A DNA stretch of 64,000 nt, taken from NCBI GenBank assembly GCA_941918925.1, contig OW799236.1, forward strand, positions 76,014,713-76,078,712, in the 5' to 3' direction. The translations under genes and the position numbers were made by a program. The notes under the pieces are model-generated. The model ran no database searches and was not told where the DNA came from. It worked only from the letters and a program-made list of their open reading frames with translations. This DNA comes from Phyto melanocephala. Taxonomy: Eukaryota > Arthropoda > Insecta > Diptera > Rhinophoridae. Of this stretch, positions 34,581 to 48,267 are shown piece by piece (within the stretch, counting starts at the first letter, position 1; each line of letters opens with the position of its first letter).

Positions 34581-34812
34581 CACACAGAAAACAGTTGTGA
34601 GCACTACAATTGTTACCAATCGCATAATATAGTTGTGATAGTAGAATTTTACGGTTATATCTACAGAATTTCGTTTCGGAATATAAATATGTAGTCAGCA
34701 CTCATAAATTTTAATTCTTGCAATAGAAATTTTATAATCACAAATGAAAAGTTTGATTGCAGGAACTAAACCATTCGATTGGCAATGAATTTGATTTTCG
34801 GTTTTCTGGGTG
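34581..34812. mobile_element. 232-bp MITE, copy 1
   Basis: Ends 'cacacagaaaacag' and 'cggttttctgggtg' are imperfect inverted repeats. The body ('gttgtgagcactacaattgt', 'gtagaattttacggttatat', 'ccattcgattggc') is shared in order with 63672-63877. Non-coding. Confidence 0.75.
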
Positions 34813-37800
34813 TATACTCTAAGTTTCTTAAACCAAATGAGAATTATAAATAGTTATGTTTTTGAATGACTTCTAACGAATTTCGCATTAAGTGCATCTA
34901 AACATTACACCATATCACACTATAAGTCATTTCTAAAATACTTCTAAGTATTTTAAGTATTATAAGACGATACGTTATAGTCACTGACAAGTATGTTGTT
35001 TAGTAAGAGCAAGTCATTATCTAGTATTTGCTGGGTAGTAAGTAATGTGTTGAGAAATGCTAGGCTCACAAGACACATTAGCCGCTACTTAAAAAAGCTG
35101 GAGTCTCATTCCAATCCACTTGGCCGAAACATCTTACAACATCGCGGACATGTTCGTTTGAGAAGAAGGGACACCATCTCTCTTAGATGAACTAAATATT
35201 CAGAAACAATGCAATTTATTTTAAAATTTGAAAACTAGATTTTGTCTGGCATTGGCTGGACTTTCATCTTTTAATTATAGATTTAAGATTTGAGCTCTTA
35301 TTGTTAGTTCATAAACATATATGAAGATACAATAAATATTAGTTTGGAAAAAAAATATATATCTTTTGTCTTGTTGCAAAAATAAAAAAAAAATCTTTTA
35401 AATATAAATTGTTTTATTTTTATTATTTTTTTTCTGCTGCAGGCATGTTATGAAATCTAAGCAAAAAAAAATGGCGCCCCATTTGACAGAGCAATTTTAA
35501 TTTTATAGCAATTTTTCATTTTATTACACCCCTTGCTTTACAATTTTATTGCTCTCACAAAATGTCACTTTAAAGTTTATTCCACAAATTCGTTACACAC
35601 TCTTATCACCAATAACGTAACTATTTTTTTTTAAAGTTTAACAACAAATTTAAGGGTAAAATTCAAAGTTCCCCCTTTTTGATTTAAACATATTTTCTTT
35701 GTTTAAAACAAAATGAATATTGTTTCGTTCAAATAAATAATAATTCTTTACGCTCAATTCATGTCAATTTTTATCTCATTTTATTTAAGTACTTATTTAT
35801 ATTTCAATCATAAAATGAAATTTATTTTTTTTTTCTATTTTTATTATATTTTTATTTTTTAATAATTTTTTTATCTCTTCTTGGTATAATGTTTAACTAA
35901 TTTTTATGTATTTTTTTGATATTTACAGATATTTTTACGGCCACAATTCGTCATACTAGTTGAAAGGTAAGATTTTTTTCTTGAAAAATGTTTGACCCAA
36001 TTCTTTTAATGTTTAAAAACTTTTTCATGACGACATTAAACTTTTCAAATGATGGGAAAGAGGTTTTTAAATATGTTAATAGGAATTACCTGAAAATTAC
36101 CAATTTTGATAGGTAAGAAAGTTTAAACTATGCGAGTTAAATATTATTTATCTATTAATTAAATTATTAAAAACTACTATGGTTATAAAATGGTCAGGTG
36201 GTCCTAAATCCATATTGGATAGCACTGTGTTGAATATAAATTTCTAAGATTATGTTTTAGGTTAATGTTTTTTTATATGAATATAAATGTTTTTCAAAAG
36301 AAAGTCTGCTTAACTAAATGGAGCCCATTAAAACCTGTAACGGAAGCAATAGTGGCCTAGCCCTTTGAAAACGGATGCAAATAAACACACGCCAGGGCGA
36401 GTGTGTATGCAAGTAAGTGTGTGAGTGTGTGGATAATGATACTTGAATCAATGAAAAAATATCTTACAAAAATATAAATCAAGCACTTCAACACATTAAA
36501 AAGTCAAAAATGTATTTCAAGTGCCAAAAAACAAACTATAAAAAAGAGTATTAAAAAAAACCGAAACGGAATTAAATCCTTCAGTCATTCACTAACTAAC
36601 TCATGCACAATAGCATAGCGAAATCAAACTCCTCTACTCATACATCATTCAGACAACAGACAGCCATATGCTGGCTGTTGCAAGACGACTGTTGTAGCAG
36701 TAAAGCTGCTGCTGTTGCCACTGTCCATGTGATGTTTTCATGTGCTCGTCCACGTTTTTATGTTGGGACTGCCTGCTGCAAAACAATTAAATGATTCATT
36801 TAAATAAAACGTTGTTGTTGTTTAGAACGTACGTTTGTCTGCTGCTGTATGCAACTATTTTTACTTATCAGGACAATAAAACAAATAAAAAAGGGCACTT
36901 TTTTGTGTTTTTCAAGTGCTTTAGCGAATTTAAATCATTATTGTCTGTGTATTTTAGAATACCCTACAACATCAAAAGTGTTATGTGTTTGAGGTAACGT
37001 TTAAAACACACATATTTAAGTATACCCAATCTTCCGAGTTCGCAAAAAATGCTCATGATTTTTTAGTGCAATTTTCTCTACTCAACTACAAACTCTATTG
37101 ATTTTGATTGTTACCTTTTAACTATTTTATTTAGCTCTCAAATTAATGCTTTCTACAATTTAAACTTTAGACATTTGTAACGCACTTTTATTTTATATCC
37201 ATAGTATAACTTAGTCTATTCGTGGCTAACTTATAAGACTGTTAACTAATAAACCAAATAATGTTTGCGATGTAGTATTAAGCGGAATACTAAGAAAGGA
37301 AAGCTGGAAGTACCGAATCTTTCAACTACTTATAAAGTTCTTAGATCTAAAACGGATCCACCCGAGTTACGTAGCTTAAACGATGACGGTAACGACAATA
37401 TAGGGTTTCCACTCAGTTAACTTAAGTGTGAATCGGATAAAGTGGTGGTGTTGAAACTATAGCAAATTAAATGGTTTGAACTTGTATCGTATATTAGAAA
37501 CTTTGGAAAAATATGCGAGTGACAACACGAATGTTGGAAAACCGTACAGGAAACGATCGAGTTTCGAACTGTACTTTCAACAAGCTAAAGCAAATTACAG
37601 CACATTTCCAAACTAGTCTATTGCTCACTTCTTTGACGAAAAATTGTACGTCTTATATATGTGAGCTTAGATTGAAAAGTTCGGGGCTTAAAATAAGTCC
37701 ATTCATAGAAAGAACAATGAAGTTTTAAAACCGAGAATTAAATTCTTAATTATAGCCGAAATCGTGCTTAAAAATTCAAGTTCGATTTATATCTGGTTTT

Positions 37801-39501
37801 CTTGAAAAAAGTACAAAACGGGATTGTTTTACAAAATCAATTGCAAGACTATTAAAATTAGAATTATTTTCTTAAATTAAGTCTAATCTCTTTCAAATTA
37901 AAACCAAACATTAATTTTTTAGACATTTTCTTAGATAAACACACTCTATGAAATTTCAAGTATGATTTTTATAATTCTCATTTGGTTTATCGTACTTCAG
38001 CTATAAGTAATAATGCTTACGACAATAAAGCTGTAGCAGTTTTCGAGTTAACTGAGCTTTCATGCTTTGTCCGTTATTTTTCTCTTTTAGTTTTAATAAA
38101 CCGTAACGCTACGTCAAAGGGTAAGTAGAGAAGATTACTGTGCAGCGATCAAACCAAGTTACGAAATCTTGAAACAATCGCATCTTTTGATTAATTCAAT
38201 CTCATTTATTCCTGAATGTATCTTTTTCTAAACTTAGGTCTTTTTCTCAGCTTTTGTCAAGTAATCGAGCTAATACTTTTTAAAATCGAAAGTTTTTTCG
38301 GCTTAACCATTATTAAAATTAAGAAATTCGTACTTGACACATTTTTTCTTAAATCAAGCATTTGAAGAGTCGCATTTCAGCTCTGCTCGGGTCAAAAGCT
38401 CGCGCGTCATTGTCGTTATCTTTGTCGAATAAAGACAATCAGACCGTACCTTTTTATCTGACTTCGAGAGTTTTGCGTCTCACTCTCGCATTGGTTAATC
38501 GTGTGGTGTTGTTTAGCGGTACCGAGGTACAGTTACTCGGAGTCTCAATTAACCTCTGCAAAATTTTTAAAAGGAATATTTTTGGCGTTCAGCTACGACT
38601 TCCTATGTGAAGGTATAGGTCGACTTACGGATACTGAACCAGTGTGGGATACCCTGGCTCTATGGTTTTAAAACCTTGCCATTTAAATTAATTTAAAAAA
38701 AAAAGCATTTGTATTTGGTTTAACGTACTTCTGACACTGCTGCGGCCTAATTTAAGTACGGAGTACTTGATTTGTTATTTTGAGCGTACCTATGACAAGT
38801 GAGCTCTGTCATAAGCCCAATCAACTAAAAATCCCTTAGATTTTCCGAGTTCGGCTTACTGTCCTTGTATATCATAAGCCTAGGCGCAGAATATTAACAA
38901 TGGTAGAGTTTAAGGTTTTTTCCTCCTCTTCAAATCTTGTTATATTTCATAATCGCTTGCCAGCTACATGAGTTCTTAAGCCTTAATGACCTGTTGTTAT
39001 ATTCGCTTATCTTTCGACGGTTGGCCTTTCGACATCTCAAGATTTAGGTTTCCCCATAGTACCCAGCTAAAAAAGACATGCAATATAAAATATGAATGCA
39101 TGGGTTCAACCCGTGATTTAGTAGTTTAATCTAGGTGAAACATGCATGATTTGAACATTAAATTGTCACTGGATATCAGCGTGTTAAGAAACTACACTTC
39201 ATTCCAACATGTGCATGGAATACATGCATCTAAAGTGAAAAGATTTTGCGATTCACAAACTTGTTTTAACGATAATTTTATCGATTTCGGTAACATATTT
39301 TAACGACAGTTGTTATTGCTATCTAAACGGCAATAACTTTTTTGTTGCTTATTTTTATAGTCGACAAAAAGTTAAACTTTATACCCGACTCAAATAACGC
39401 TTGTATAAGTCTCGGCTACGGCGAGACTACCTATAGAAGTTGTGTTAGTGGTGAATTTATTTAGATCGTTTAAAGTTAGTGAATTGCTCTAGTGGTTTAT
39501 A
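34813..39501. other. Unassigned DNA
   Basis: No gene or known element recognised. 34829-34850 recurs exactly in inverted form at 37968-37989. A less AT-rich block at about 38350-38660, with 'gtgtgggataccctggctct', may be a fragment of a retroelement I cannot identify. Confidence 0.4.
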
Positions 39502-40363
39502 CCGGGTTTCCATTTTGCGGTTTCAAAAGTAAACGTAAATAAAACACATTTAAAATATTTTTTTCATGATATTCCTTTTTTATTATAAAGTTTGAACGTT
39601 GACATTATGTGTGAAACACTACGTTATTTAAAGGATCACCACGCGAAGTTTTACAAGCATTGATTCTTTTGAGCTAATTTTCGACCTCTTTTTGACACAT
39701 ATCGGGCGGTATTTCAGCAATAACTTAACGAATGTTGGTTTTTAGGTGCTCAAGAGTTAAAGGTTTATCTGCATAAAAACGGTTTTTCGCGTAGCTCCAC
39801 AAAAAAAAAGTGTAATGGTGTCAAATCGAATGATTTTGGTGGCCAGTTGATATCGCCACGACGAGAAATTACGCGGCCAGGAAATGTCTCTTACAATAAA
39901 GCCATACCAACGACGTTGTGAGTGGTCAGCTGGATTCAGTTGTTGTATGAGCTGGACTTTGTATGCAAAATACGCCATAATGTGCCATAAGACAGTCCTA
40001 ATTCCTGAGAACAACGAGGAAGCGACTCATTCGGATCTTCGGCAACACTTTCACTTACAGCAGCGATATTTTCAGCGGAACGAGCGAAACGCTCTAGTCT
40101 CTTCAAATTTCTTCACAATTTTTCCATTTGCTTGCGTAGTTGGACGATTATGTAAACCATAATCTCCTCTTTAAGCACGATATGTGGCTGTGCTAGAATC
40201 ACCATTTTTGTAGTAGGTTTTGATTGTTGTGTGATAGTTAAGCGATCCATTTTCGTCAATGTCAGACTTTCAACTGAAAAGAAAAATATTGGTTTAACAA
40301 CTTAGTGTGACAGATGTCGAAATTCAGCCCTATTCTTTTGAAACCACGAATTGGATAACCCTT
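39502..40363 (-). mobile_element. Mariner-like element, 862 bp, internally deleted
   Basis: Left 'ccgggtttccattttgcgg' plus 'tttcaaaag' and right 'cttttgaaaccacgaatt' plus 'ggataaccctt' are inverted repeats of about 28 bases, flanked by TA. The transposase relic on the minus strand runs 40250 to 39605. Confidence 0.9.
39605..40250 (-). pseudogene. Mariner transposase relic with central deletion
   Basis: Minus-strand ATG at 40250 begins MDRLTITQQSK. FARSAENIAAVSESVAEDPN, LPRCSQELGLSYGTLWRIL and VQLIQQLNPADHSQRRW give the two helix-turn-helix regions. The frame then passes directly to ISWPRNFSSWRY, a frameshifted equivalent of the ISRRGDINWPP segment, so the first two catalytic aspartates are deleted. 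The C-terminus (ADKPLTLEHLKTNIR, WLKRINACKTSRGDPLNNVV) ends at the stop near 39605. Good N- and C-termini with the middle deleted is the usual non-autonomous mariner structure. Confidence 0.9.
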
Positions 40364-42815
40364 TATATAATTTTTAGATGTTTTAAATAGCATTCTTCTA
40401 GTGTAGGATATTTCGAGATTCAAGTTATTTGTACCGCAGAGATCTAAAAATCAACCATGTTAAAACTCAGCCTAGACAAAAGTATTGTTATCTTGGTTCG
40501 GCTCGCACCATAATTCGGTTATCCGTCAGATTGGAACCTTGCTCTAATTATATCATTTCATTCTCCTGCTTCTACTATGATACAGTTAATGTTCTTATAC
40601 AAAGACCAACCAAATTATTATTAAACTAAAATGTGGAGTGATAGTTTGTGGCAGCACATTACACATTTAAAACTGACATTCAAATAATATTCATACAGAC
40701 TTTTATCAAATTCACCATTAAGATGTATTACTTTACAAATATTCTTATCAAATTTTGTTATGTTCGGTCCGTTATTGGTGTAAATTCCGTTGTGAGACCT
40801 ACCGAAATTCAGTTGAATTTTGAAGCAGGCCTTTGGCATGTCAAAGTTTTCCATACATATCAATTAAAGCAGTCGTAATATTTGAACAATTTAATTTGAA
40901 AAGTCTTTGTTTTGGACACAATGTTACCATATTTTTTTCATAAAGCTTCTTACATTTTGTAAAAACAACCATAATTGTTGTAATTTTGACGTAATGACAA
41001 AGAGATAAAAGAAGTATTTTAAGTTCTACTTTAGATTTATTGGCCTGCCTCTTTTGCTTAAAGTTACAGACACATTCCGCTTCTAAAACAATGAAAACGA
41101 TAATCGTTATAAAATTTAGCACAAACATATTTCATAACAATACACAACTTCCTAACGAATTCCGTGACTTGACCACAATTGATCGAGACTCCCATATTAG
41201 TTCCACTTTCGCAATCAATCTATTGGAAGCGCAATTTGACTTCTAATGTTTTTTTTAATATGAATTTTAGAATAAGATTCTGTGATTGTCAAAATTCTTA
41301 TACATAGTTAGACATAACTGCCACATAAATATTGCTACCGCAAATAACCTAAACCCTTATAGAAAGGTTAAGAACACATTACGGCTTTGGACGATTAATT
41401 ATATCTTGCATCGCAAATATGCAGCAAAAATAATTGTATGTTTTATTCATAATGTGATGTAGGGTATAAGTTGGTCGGACTAAATTATCACCTCTTTTAT
41501 TTTAAAATTTCATCTAAATAAAATTACAAGCACAAAAAAAGGAAATGTTATCTATAAAGTACCAGACAAAAATACAATTCAATGGACACTTATTTCACTT
41601 ATTCCCTTAATTTCTATAAAGTTAAAATATAATCATTATAATACTCTTGTCCACTCTACTTTGTGCCATACAACTTTGCTCAACTTGAGTCGTTTATGCA
41701 GTAACAATTGGGAATTTTGAAAAAAAAAAAATTGTTTAGTGATGACTGCATGATGAATGGTTTAGATGGATAGATGGATGAATGATAGAAAGATGAGATC
41801 AGAACGTGCTTAAGTGTTGGGAATATTATTATTATTATTATTTTATATTTTGAAATGAACATAATGAATAGAAGCAAATCCTCAACAGCCAGAAAAACAG
41901 CAAAAAAAGAAACTTTCAAACATCAACACTAGTGCCAAAATATACTGTATGTGTTAGTGGCCAGACAGATGGACAGACAATTTAATAAACAGCTAAATAA
42001 TAAGAAAGTTTAGAAAAACTTGTGACATTTAAAACCTATTTGACATTGTATTGTAAAGATACACAAAAAATATGTTTTGTTAAAACCAAAGAGATGGGGT
42101 TACTCTTTGGTTCGGGTTATAAAAACGTTTTAGAAATACATTTTCTTTTACATTTTCGCTTATGTTTATTCAACAATTGCAATTTTTTTTCTGAGATTGT
42201 TATTTAGCCAAGATATTGAAAATGAAGACAAACTAAAGAGTGAAATCAACATCCAGCCAAAAACAACCCACATCTTGGCATTTTCTACAAAAAAGTTAAT
42301 AGAATCAAACTGATAAACAATCATAAGCATCAAGAAAGAATACTATTCAAAGCAGACTTACAACACCAACAACAACACTAATAGTCGAAGTAAATGTTGC
42401 TCACATTTAGTGCAGTACATTGAGGAACAGTAGTGGCAACAAGCAAATCAACAGCATAATTATATGGAAATGGAATACAAACGATGACATTTGATGCCAA
42501 AAATTGTTCAAGTGGGACAACACACAAGAACAACAACGAGCATCAGCAGTCTAGTGCAGAGTTTTCCACCGAAGATTTTTCATAAATTCTTTACACTTTT
42601 AAAAAAGCAATTTTTAAGTTTGGGAAAATGTTTTAAAATTAGTCACTAAGTTATTCGGGATATGCTCTTAACTAATTTTTAAATGTTATTTATTTGGTTG
42701 TTGGGTTGATGATCTGGCCTAAGCACCAGTGAAATGCACATAGACCAGCTTAAACCCAACAATCAAATAAATAAAATTGTTTTTTTTAATTAAAGTAAAA
42801 AGGTCCTTGTTTTGA
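40364..42815. other. Unassigned AT-rich DNA
   Basis: No gene recognised. An (ATT)n tract lies at 41824-41842 and 'ggatagatggatgaatga' simple sequence near 41768. Confidence 0.45.
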
Positions 42816-42819
42816 AAAT

Positions 42820-43085
42820 ATTCGTTGATATTTTCTCTTTAAAAACATACATTTTATGAGATGTGCCACTCCCACTTTTATGCTTTCGACTATTTTTAGA
42901 GTGTCCACGTACATTAAAAGCAAACTAAATTTGAAGTTCCTCGATGTCACTGACCTCCAGCTATAAAAAATTAAATTTTTGTGTTATATTGGAGATGCCT
43001 CGCCCACTCTAGATATTTGTGGCCTTTGTGGCCTATGCGGCTTTAATATTTTAGCTGATATATATACAGTTTTACAGATAGAGAT
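42820..43085 (+). repeat. DINE/INE-1-like repeat fragment
   Basis: 'gagatgtgccactcccac' and 'ggagatgcctcgcccac' resemble the paired 'aggtgccacgcccac' boxes of 7208 and 11991, with a similar spacing. It ends against the LINE at 43095. Divergent, so tentative. Confidence 0.4.
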
Positions 43086-43094
43086 TTAGCTTTA

Positions 43095-44515
43095 GAGTAT
43101 ATTGCCGGTTTTTAGCAAAGTATTTGAATCTTATATGGCTGAACAAATTACCTTGTAGTTGGATCAAAATGGACTTCTATCTCCATTGCAATCGGGGTTT
43201 CGTGTAGCCCATAGCTGTTCAACTGCAGCGATTAAAGTTCTTGATGACATAAGACGTGAATATGATATTGGAAACCTATCTGTCATATGTCTTCTGGACT
43301 TTTCTAAGGACACTGCATTGTCTCTTATGAGAAACTATTTGGCTGGGAGAGCTCAGAGAGTAATTGTAAGTAATAGGCTTTCAGGATTAAGGGGTACAAA
43401 TTCTGGTGTTCCACAAGGGTCAGTCCTAGGTCCTCTTCTATTTAGCATGTTTGTTAATGATGTGTTTTCTGTATGTAAATATACTCATATGCATGCAGAT
43501 GATATTCAACTATACACCTCTAATCGTATTGGTTGAATGAGGATTTAATCTCTATTACTAATTGGGCAGAGGTTAATAACTTGACGCTTAATGCTGCGAA
43601 ATCGTATGTTCTAAAAATAAGTAGAATTGAATATGACCTCAATTATTTTCCAACGATACACTTAGGTAGCACCCCTCTTATATTTATATGTTGATAGGAT
43701 TAAATACCTGGGGTCTTATATAAACTCCTCACTGTCATGCTCTGATCATGTAAAAAACGTTGTAAGAAATATATACCATGTGCTTCGTAATTTGCGAATG
43801 TCATCTAGATTCACACCGGTTGAAGTCAAAAAGAGACTTGATACTGCCTATGTTTTACTATTTTGCTGAGTGAGGTTTATAGTAGACTAGATTCACATTC
43901 ATTACATAAGTTACTGGTTTCTTTTAATAATGCTACGCGATACTCATATAATCTGTCTCGGTTTAGTAGTGTCTCATCGTGGAGGAGAATGATTTTGGGT
44001 TGTGATTTGCCAGTTTACTTTAGCATGCGCAATATTTTGTTTTTACACAATCTGATCTACCAGAGGAAGCCTCTTTATTGCTGTGAAAAGTTAGTTTTTG
44101 GCCTACCACAATACAAGCAGACTATTTTTCGTTAACGATATTAATTTATGGAACTTTTTACCGACAGATTTAAAAATCATATTGAGAAAAAACAGTTTCA
44201 AAAAATCACTTTATGACTATATGTCCAATAGTATGTTTGTCAAAATTTTCATAACTTACACAAATCTAGGCTACCAAATTTATTTATTTATTTAAAAAAT
44301 TGTTATATTTTTAAAACTATTTGTTAAGTATTTTTATTTTTTTTTTTTTGTAACTTGTACGTTAATTCAGAAAATAAATAATTTTTATATTTTTTTAACT
44401 TATATGTTTCCTCTTGAACAATAAAAGAATTGTAATCTTAATGTTCTTATGAAGGACAATTAAACTGTAATTAAATAAATAAATAAATAATAAAAAATAA
44501 TAATAAAAAAAACTA
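43095..44515 (+). pseudogene. 5'-truncated LINE (jockey/CR1-like) with reverse transcriptase
   Basis: LPVFSKVFESYMAEQITL at about 43103, then open frame 43159-43536 with LLSPLQSGFRVAHSCSTAAI, VICLLDFSK (finger and palm start, with the AFD catalytic aspartate block deleted immediately after), NYLAGRAQRVIVSNRL, GVPQGSVLGPLLFSMFVNDV and HADDIQLYTS. HADD stands for the usual YADD, so the two aspartates are kept. NEDLISITNWAEVNNLTLNA follows in another frame. The C-terminal region lies at 43863-44295 (LVSFNNATRYSYNLSRFSSV, NDINLWNFLPTDLK). A 3' A/T-rich tail with AAAT units ends at about 44515. Frameshifts and the deletion make it inactive. No RNase H is seen. Confidence 0.9.
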
Positions 44516-45297
44516 CAATGGCGGAAGTGTAAGTGATCAAAAAGTGAATGCACTTAAATGATATGCTGAGTAAACTAAACCACAATGTCAATTATAAATT
44601 CGATCCAGAGATGGGGAAGTTTATGCATTTATATTTGTTTTGGTACAATGGAAAAAGTTCTACCGCTTCCGTTGGTTTTACGTGAAATTAAGCTCGATTG
44701 TCAAGTTTTGACACAAAATGATTACCTCGACCTTTAAGTTTTCAATAAAATGTTTTGACTCATAATTCCTTTTACGAAATTTTAAATAAAATTTTCAATT
44801 ATTTTCAATTTCTCTTTTGGATATTTTTTGATTCAACTTTAAGTAAGAAGTATCAAAACAAATATATTTTTTCAACTTTCAGATATGGCAAATTAAAAAA
44901 ATTTTTGGGAATTACTGCTTTAGTACTATATACGAACTACCAAAGACCTTCACAGACTGGGCCGTAGTCTGTTGCTGTTCTTTGGAAGTATTAATGCTGA
45001 GGATGTTTGTTGCTAGCATTTCAAAGAAGTTTAGCGTGTTGTCATTGTCGCTCTCCATACCCGTACACTTGTTTCATTCCAGCAATTTTCGTAGAGTCTG
45101 TTAAGTACAACTGCAAAAGCAAGAAGAGCATGCATTGAATTACTCCAAACATTGCCAACATACCAAAATACTTGAAGATTTTTTTAATGCATTTTTATTT
45201 CTACTTAATTTTATTTTGGTTGCATATACACAAATATAGACGAGTTGACTTGTCTGATGTGGCATAAAATTCTGAATGAAGACTGACTTTTACTATT
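44516..45297. other. Unassigned AT-rich DNA
   Basis: No gene or repeat recognised. Confidence 0.5.
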
Positions 45298-45976
45298 TTT
45301 ATACCCTTCACCTGTGGTTTACAAGGGTATATATAGCTTTGTCATTCCGTTTGTAATTTCTACAACTTTCATTTCCGACCCCATAAAGTATATATTTTCT
45401 GAAAGCTTATAAATAGAGGAGTCGATTAAGCCCTGACCGTCTGCCCGTTTGTCCGTGTGTTGGTTGAAATCAACTTTTAGAAGCAACTATATGTTCCTCA
45501 GAGCTGTATATGGTATCAATCTCTTGGAAATATCCAGGAATGAATCGCTATTGAAATTCAGCACAATCGCCCCATAACTTTCTGAGATATGAGCAAAAAA
45601 CCACGACCACCTCGTTTTTTTCACAATTACAACAACAACATACATACATACTTAGATACATGTTAAAAACATACCAAACAAAAAAAATTACAAAAAAAAA
45701 ATATTAAAAATAAGAAAAAAATAATAAAAAAACTACAAAAAAAAAATTAAAAAAAAATTCAAAAAAAATAATAAAATATAAATAATATATTAAATAAAAT
45801 AAAATAAAATTTTTTTGGCTCAGCTGGGATTCGATGCCACATTTATTCTAACGTGTACGTATGCACGTATTTTATATGGGATGAATGGTGATACAAACAA
45901 TTGTTATTGCATGACTACACGTTGTGAAGGGTATATAAGATTCGGCACGGCCGAATATAGCACTGTTACTTGTTGT
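45298..45976 (+). repeat. Dispersed repeat A, full copy (plus orientation)
   Basis: Starts with a hairpin-capable 'atacccttcacctg', continues 'ttccgaccccataaagtata' and 'gaggagtcgattaag', and ends 'gattcggcacggccgaat' plus 'agcactgttacttgtt', where 'ggcacggcc' folds back. The central block is an A-rich run of about 130 bases followed by 'ggctcagctgggattcgatg'. The other full copy (58272-59012) has the outer parts reversed, as expected for a minus copy, but keeps this central block in plus orientation. Confidence 0.85.
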
Positions 45977-45982
45977 TTTTCT

Positions 45983-47454
45983 TTTTTGCTCCCCAAAAAC
46001 ACTTTGACTCAATAATATTTTCAGTAAAATTTTAATAGATCTGCTTTGACGCGATGTCTATGTCTGTCTGTGTGTTTGAACGAGTGTGAATGTATATGTA
46101 GTTTACTATGAATATTTAAACCAGTAGTGTGTGCAGCCCAAATTATTCCCCATGTATTTATTTTATATACTACTTGGTTTAATGGGGAAAATATAAATAA
46201 AAATAATTTTCAAATTTGGCAATATTGTTTTGGTGTGTTTATCCTCGTCTAATAACATGAAGAAGGCGTAATTGGTTTTAAAATTGAAAACATGTTGAAC
46301 TTGTGCAAAAGCGAGGGTTGTAGGATGAGTCAGAATATTAATGTATTTTGGAAGGATTTCAAAATTAGTCATGTGTGCATATTAGAAATATTTTTTTTTA
46401 CTTGTAGCAAACTTTTATTGTTTTTGTCTTAATCTTGAAGACAACTCTTTGAAGCCGTCATATTTCACATAACTATGTGTGGTCTTAATCTTTAAGAAAT
46501 TTTCGGGATTTACCCGGTATTGTAAACGTGCCAAACCGGCTTACAATGAGCTGAGATAGAAGCGAGAAGCAACAGCTGCCTCTATTTTTGTTTTCTTGCA
46601 TTCCTAACACAAAATTTAAATATTTGAACTTTCGGATGGATTACGAACATATTTGTTATTGTTTGTACGTTCATACACTTCTAGGATTGTTCGGTCGAAT
46701 GGCAAAAGTTCTAAACAAAAAATATTTAAAATGTAAAAATTATTTTTCGGTTATGAGATCGACACAAGATTAAAAGACAAAGTTTCCAAATTAATTCTGG
46801 AAAAAAGTACAAAATCAGCTTAAATCTGACTGAGATATAAGCACCAACATACAACTACCTCGGTATTTACCTAACATTTACAAACGAAAATCAAACATTT
46901 TTAGATTTAAAACGACATTGGTATCGTATGAAAGGGGTTGACTCGTAAAATACTATGCAACTTCGTGAAATCTAAATCCAGGATGGCGTCCACAACAAAA
47001 TAAAGAATTATATACATTTTTTAATCCCCTTGATATTCACACCCAGTGGCGTCTAAAACAAAATGGCGGGTTACAATACACAAATACATATGAATATCAA
47101 ATCGTGGTAAATAAGAGTTTTTTGGGGTGAGCAATTTTGAATATCGCGCTTAGAGAGTACACCACTCAACACCAGAATATGTCAAATAGATTATTTAAAT
47201 TGTTTTGCTGGTCGAAATTATGACAGGTGGCATTGTTTTGTTGAAATCGCATGTTATCTCATAAGCGTAGAGACAACTCTGTTATAATGTCGCGATATAC
47301 ATGGTGCACCGGTGATAGTCGCTACTTGAACAGTTTTATTTTTGCAAAAGTTAGGCCTAGTGATCACTTTTATAAATAAGGACTTAAAAGTCATCAGGAA
47401 AAATATGTGCTTCATTGCCTAAAACAATTCGCAATTGCATGTTGTCTTATGTAG
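45983..47454. other. Mostly unassigned DNA
   Basis: 'gtggcgtctaaaacaaaatg' near 47047 resembles 'gatggcgtccacaacaaaat' at 46982, a degenerate local duplication. No gene recognised. Confidence 0.4.
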
Positions 47455-47708
47455 ATTTATTCGTACTTGACGAAAAGAAGGCTAAACGTTAGCTTCAAAA
47501 TTGCAGCTGTTTCTGCTGTCCCACAGGGAAGCCATATTGGTTCATTACTGTTTTCCCTAGTTACCAATGATCTGCAAAAAACAACTAAATTCTGTGATGT
47601 TCAAATGTATTCTGACGACGTTAAAAAAAATTATCCTCCTTCTTAGGATGCTTTTAGTTTTTTATGTAATCTTAAACTAATTGAGCTTAATCTGGAAAAT
47701 TGCAAATA

Positions 47709-48267
47709 AAGGGTGGTTAAATTTCAAGGGCCGATGTTGATTTTAAATAAAACACAAATTATTAAGAAAATTATTGTCATTTCTTTTTATTATGATAATA
47801 TTGGTATGGTTCAATTATGTATCGGGCAAACCTCTACCCGATGGTCTAAATTTTCAATGACAATGCTGTTGTTCAATTATTGGGCACGATGATGAGTCGA
47901 GGTTGACTGCTCTTTTGCCACATTATCGCGAAAATAACAATGTTTTCCGTTCAACGAACTAAGAAGGCATTCACAGATGTTTTCACATTTAATACAGACC
48001 TGTTTTGCTGATTTTTAAATATTTTTCACAATTCTCCCTATTGTGTTGACCAAAAGAATCACGAAGTAAGCGAAATGTATTTTGATTTGGACGCCCATAT
48101 TCATAATAAGCCTGAAAAACTTTAACGCGTTGCTCGATTGTGTATCTTTTCATGCTTCATATTGACTTGGTCTGAAATTGAGAAATGTCAAATGAAATGC
48201 AGAAAGAAAACTTGACGTTTAGGTGTTGTTCACCTTCAACGTGGGCCCTTAAAATTTAGCCACCCTT
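47709..48267 (-). mobile_element. Mariner-like element, 559 bp, internally deleted
   Basis: Left 'aagggtggttaaatttcaag' and right 'cttaaaatttagccaccctt' are inverted repeats of about 25 bases. The left flank is TA; the right flank is TG, a likely mutated TA. On the minus strand MKRYTIEQRVKVFQAYYEYG, the N-terminal helix-turn-helix, is readable from about 48152. The C-terminal IENLDHRVEVCP block is found near 47850. The whole catalytic core is deleted. It sits inside the LINE. Confidence 0.88.

Noticed and set aside
34993..35190. Frame with HISRYLKKLESHSNPLGRN, considered as a transposase helix-turn-helix
   Set aside because: No flanking transposase motif or inverted repeats could be found.
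36603..36794. Cysteine-rich 63-residue frame
   Set aside because: It comes from CTG/TGC-type simple sequence with no signal peptide or conserved spacing.
38362..38610. 82-residue frame in a less AT-rich block
   Set aside because: No recognisable motif; possibly a retroelement fragment, but I could not support it.
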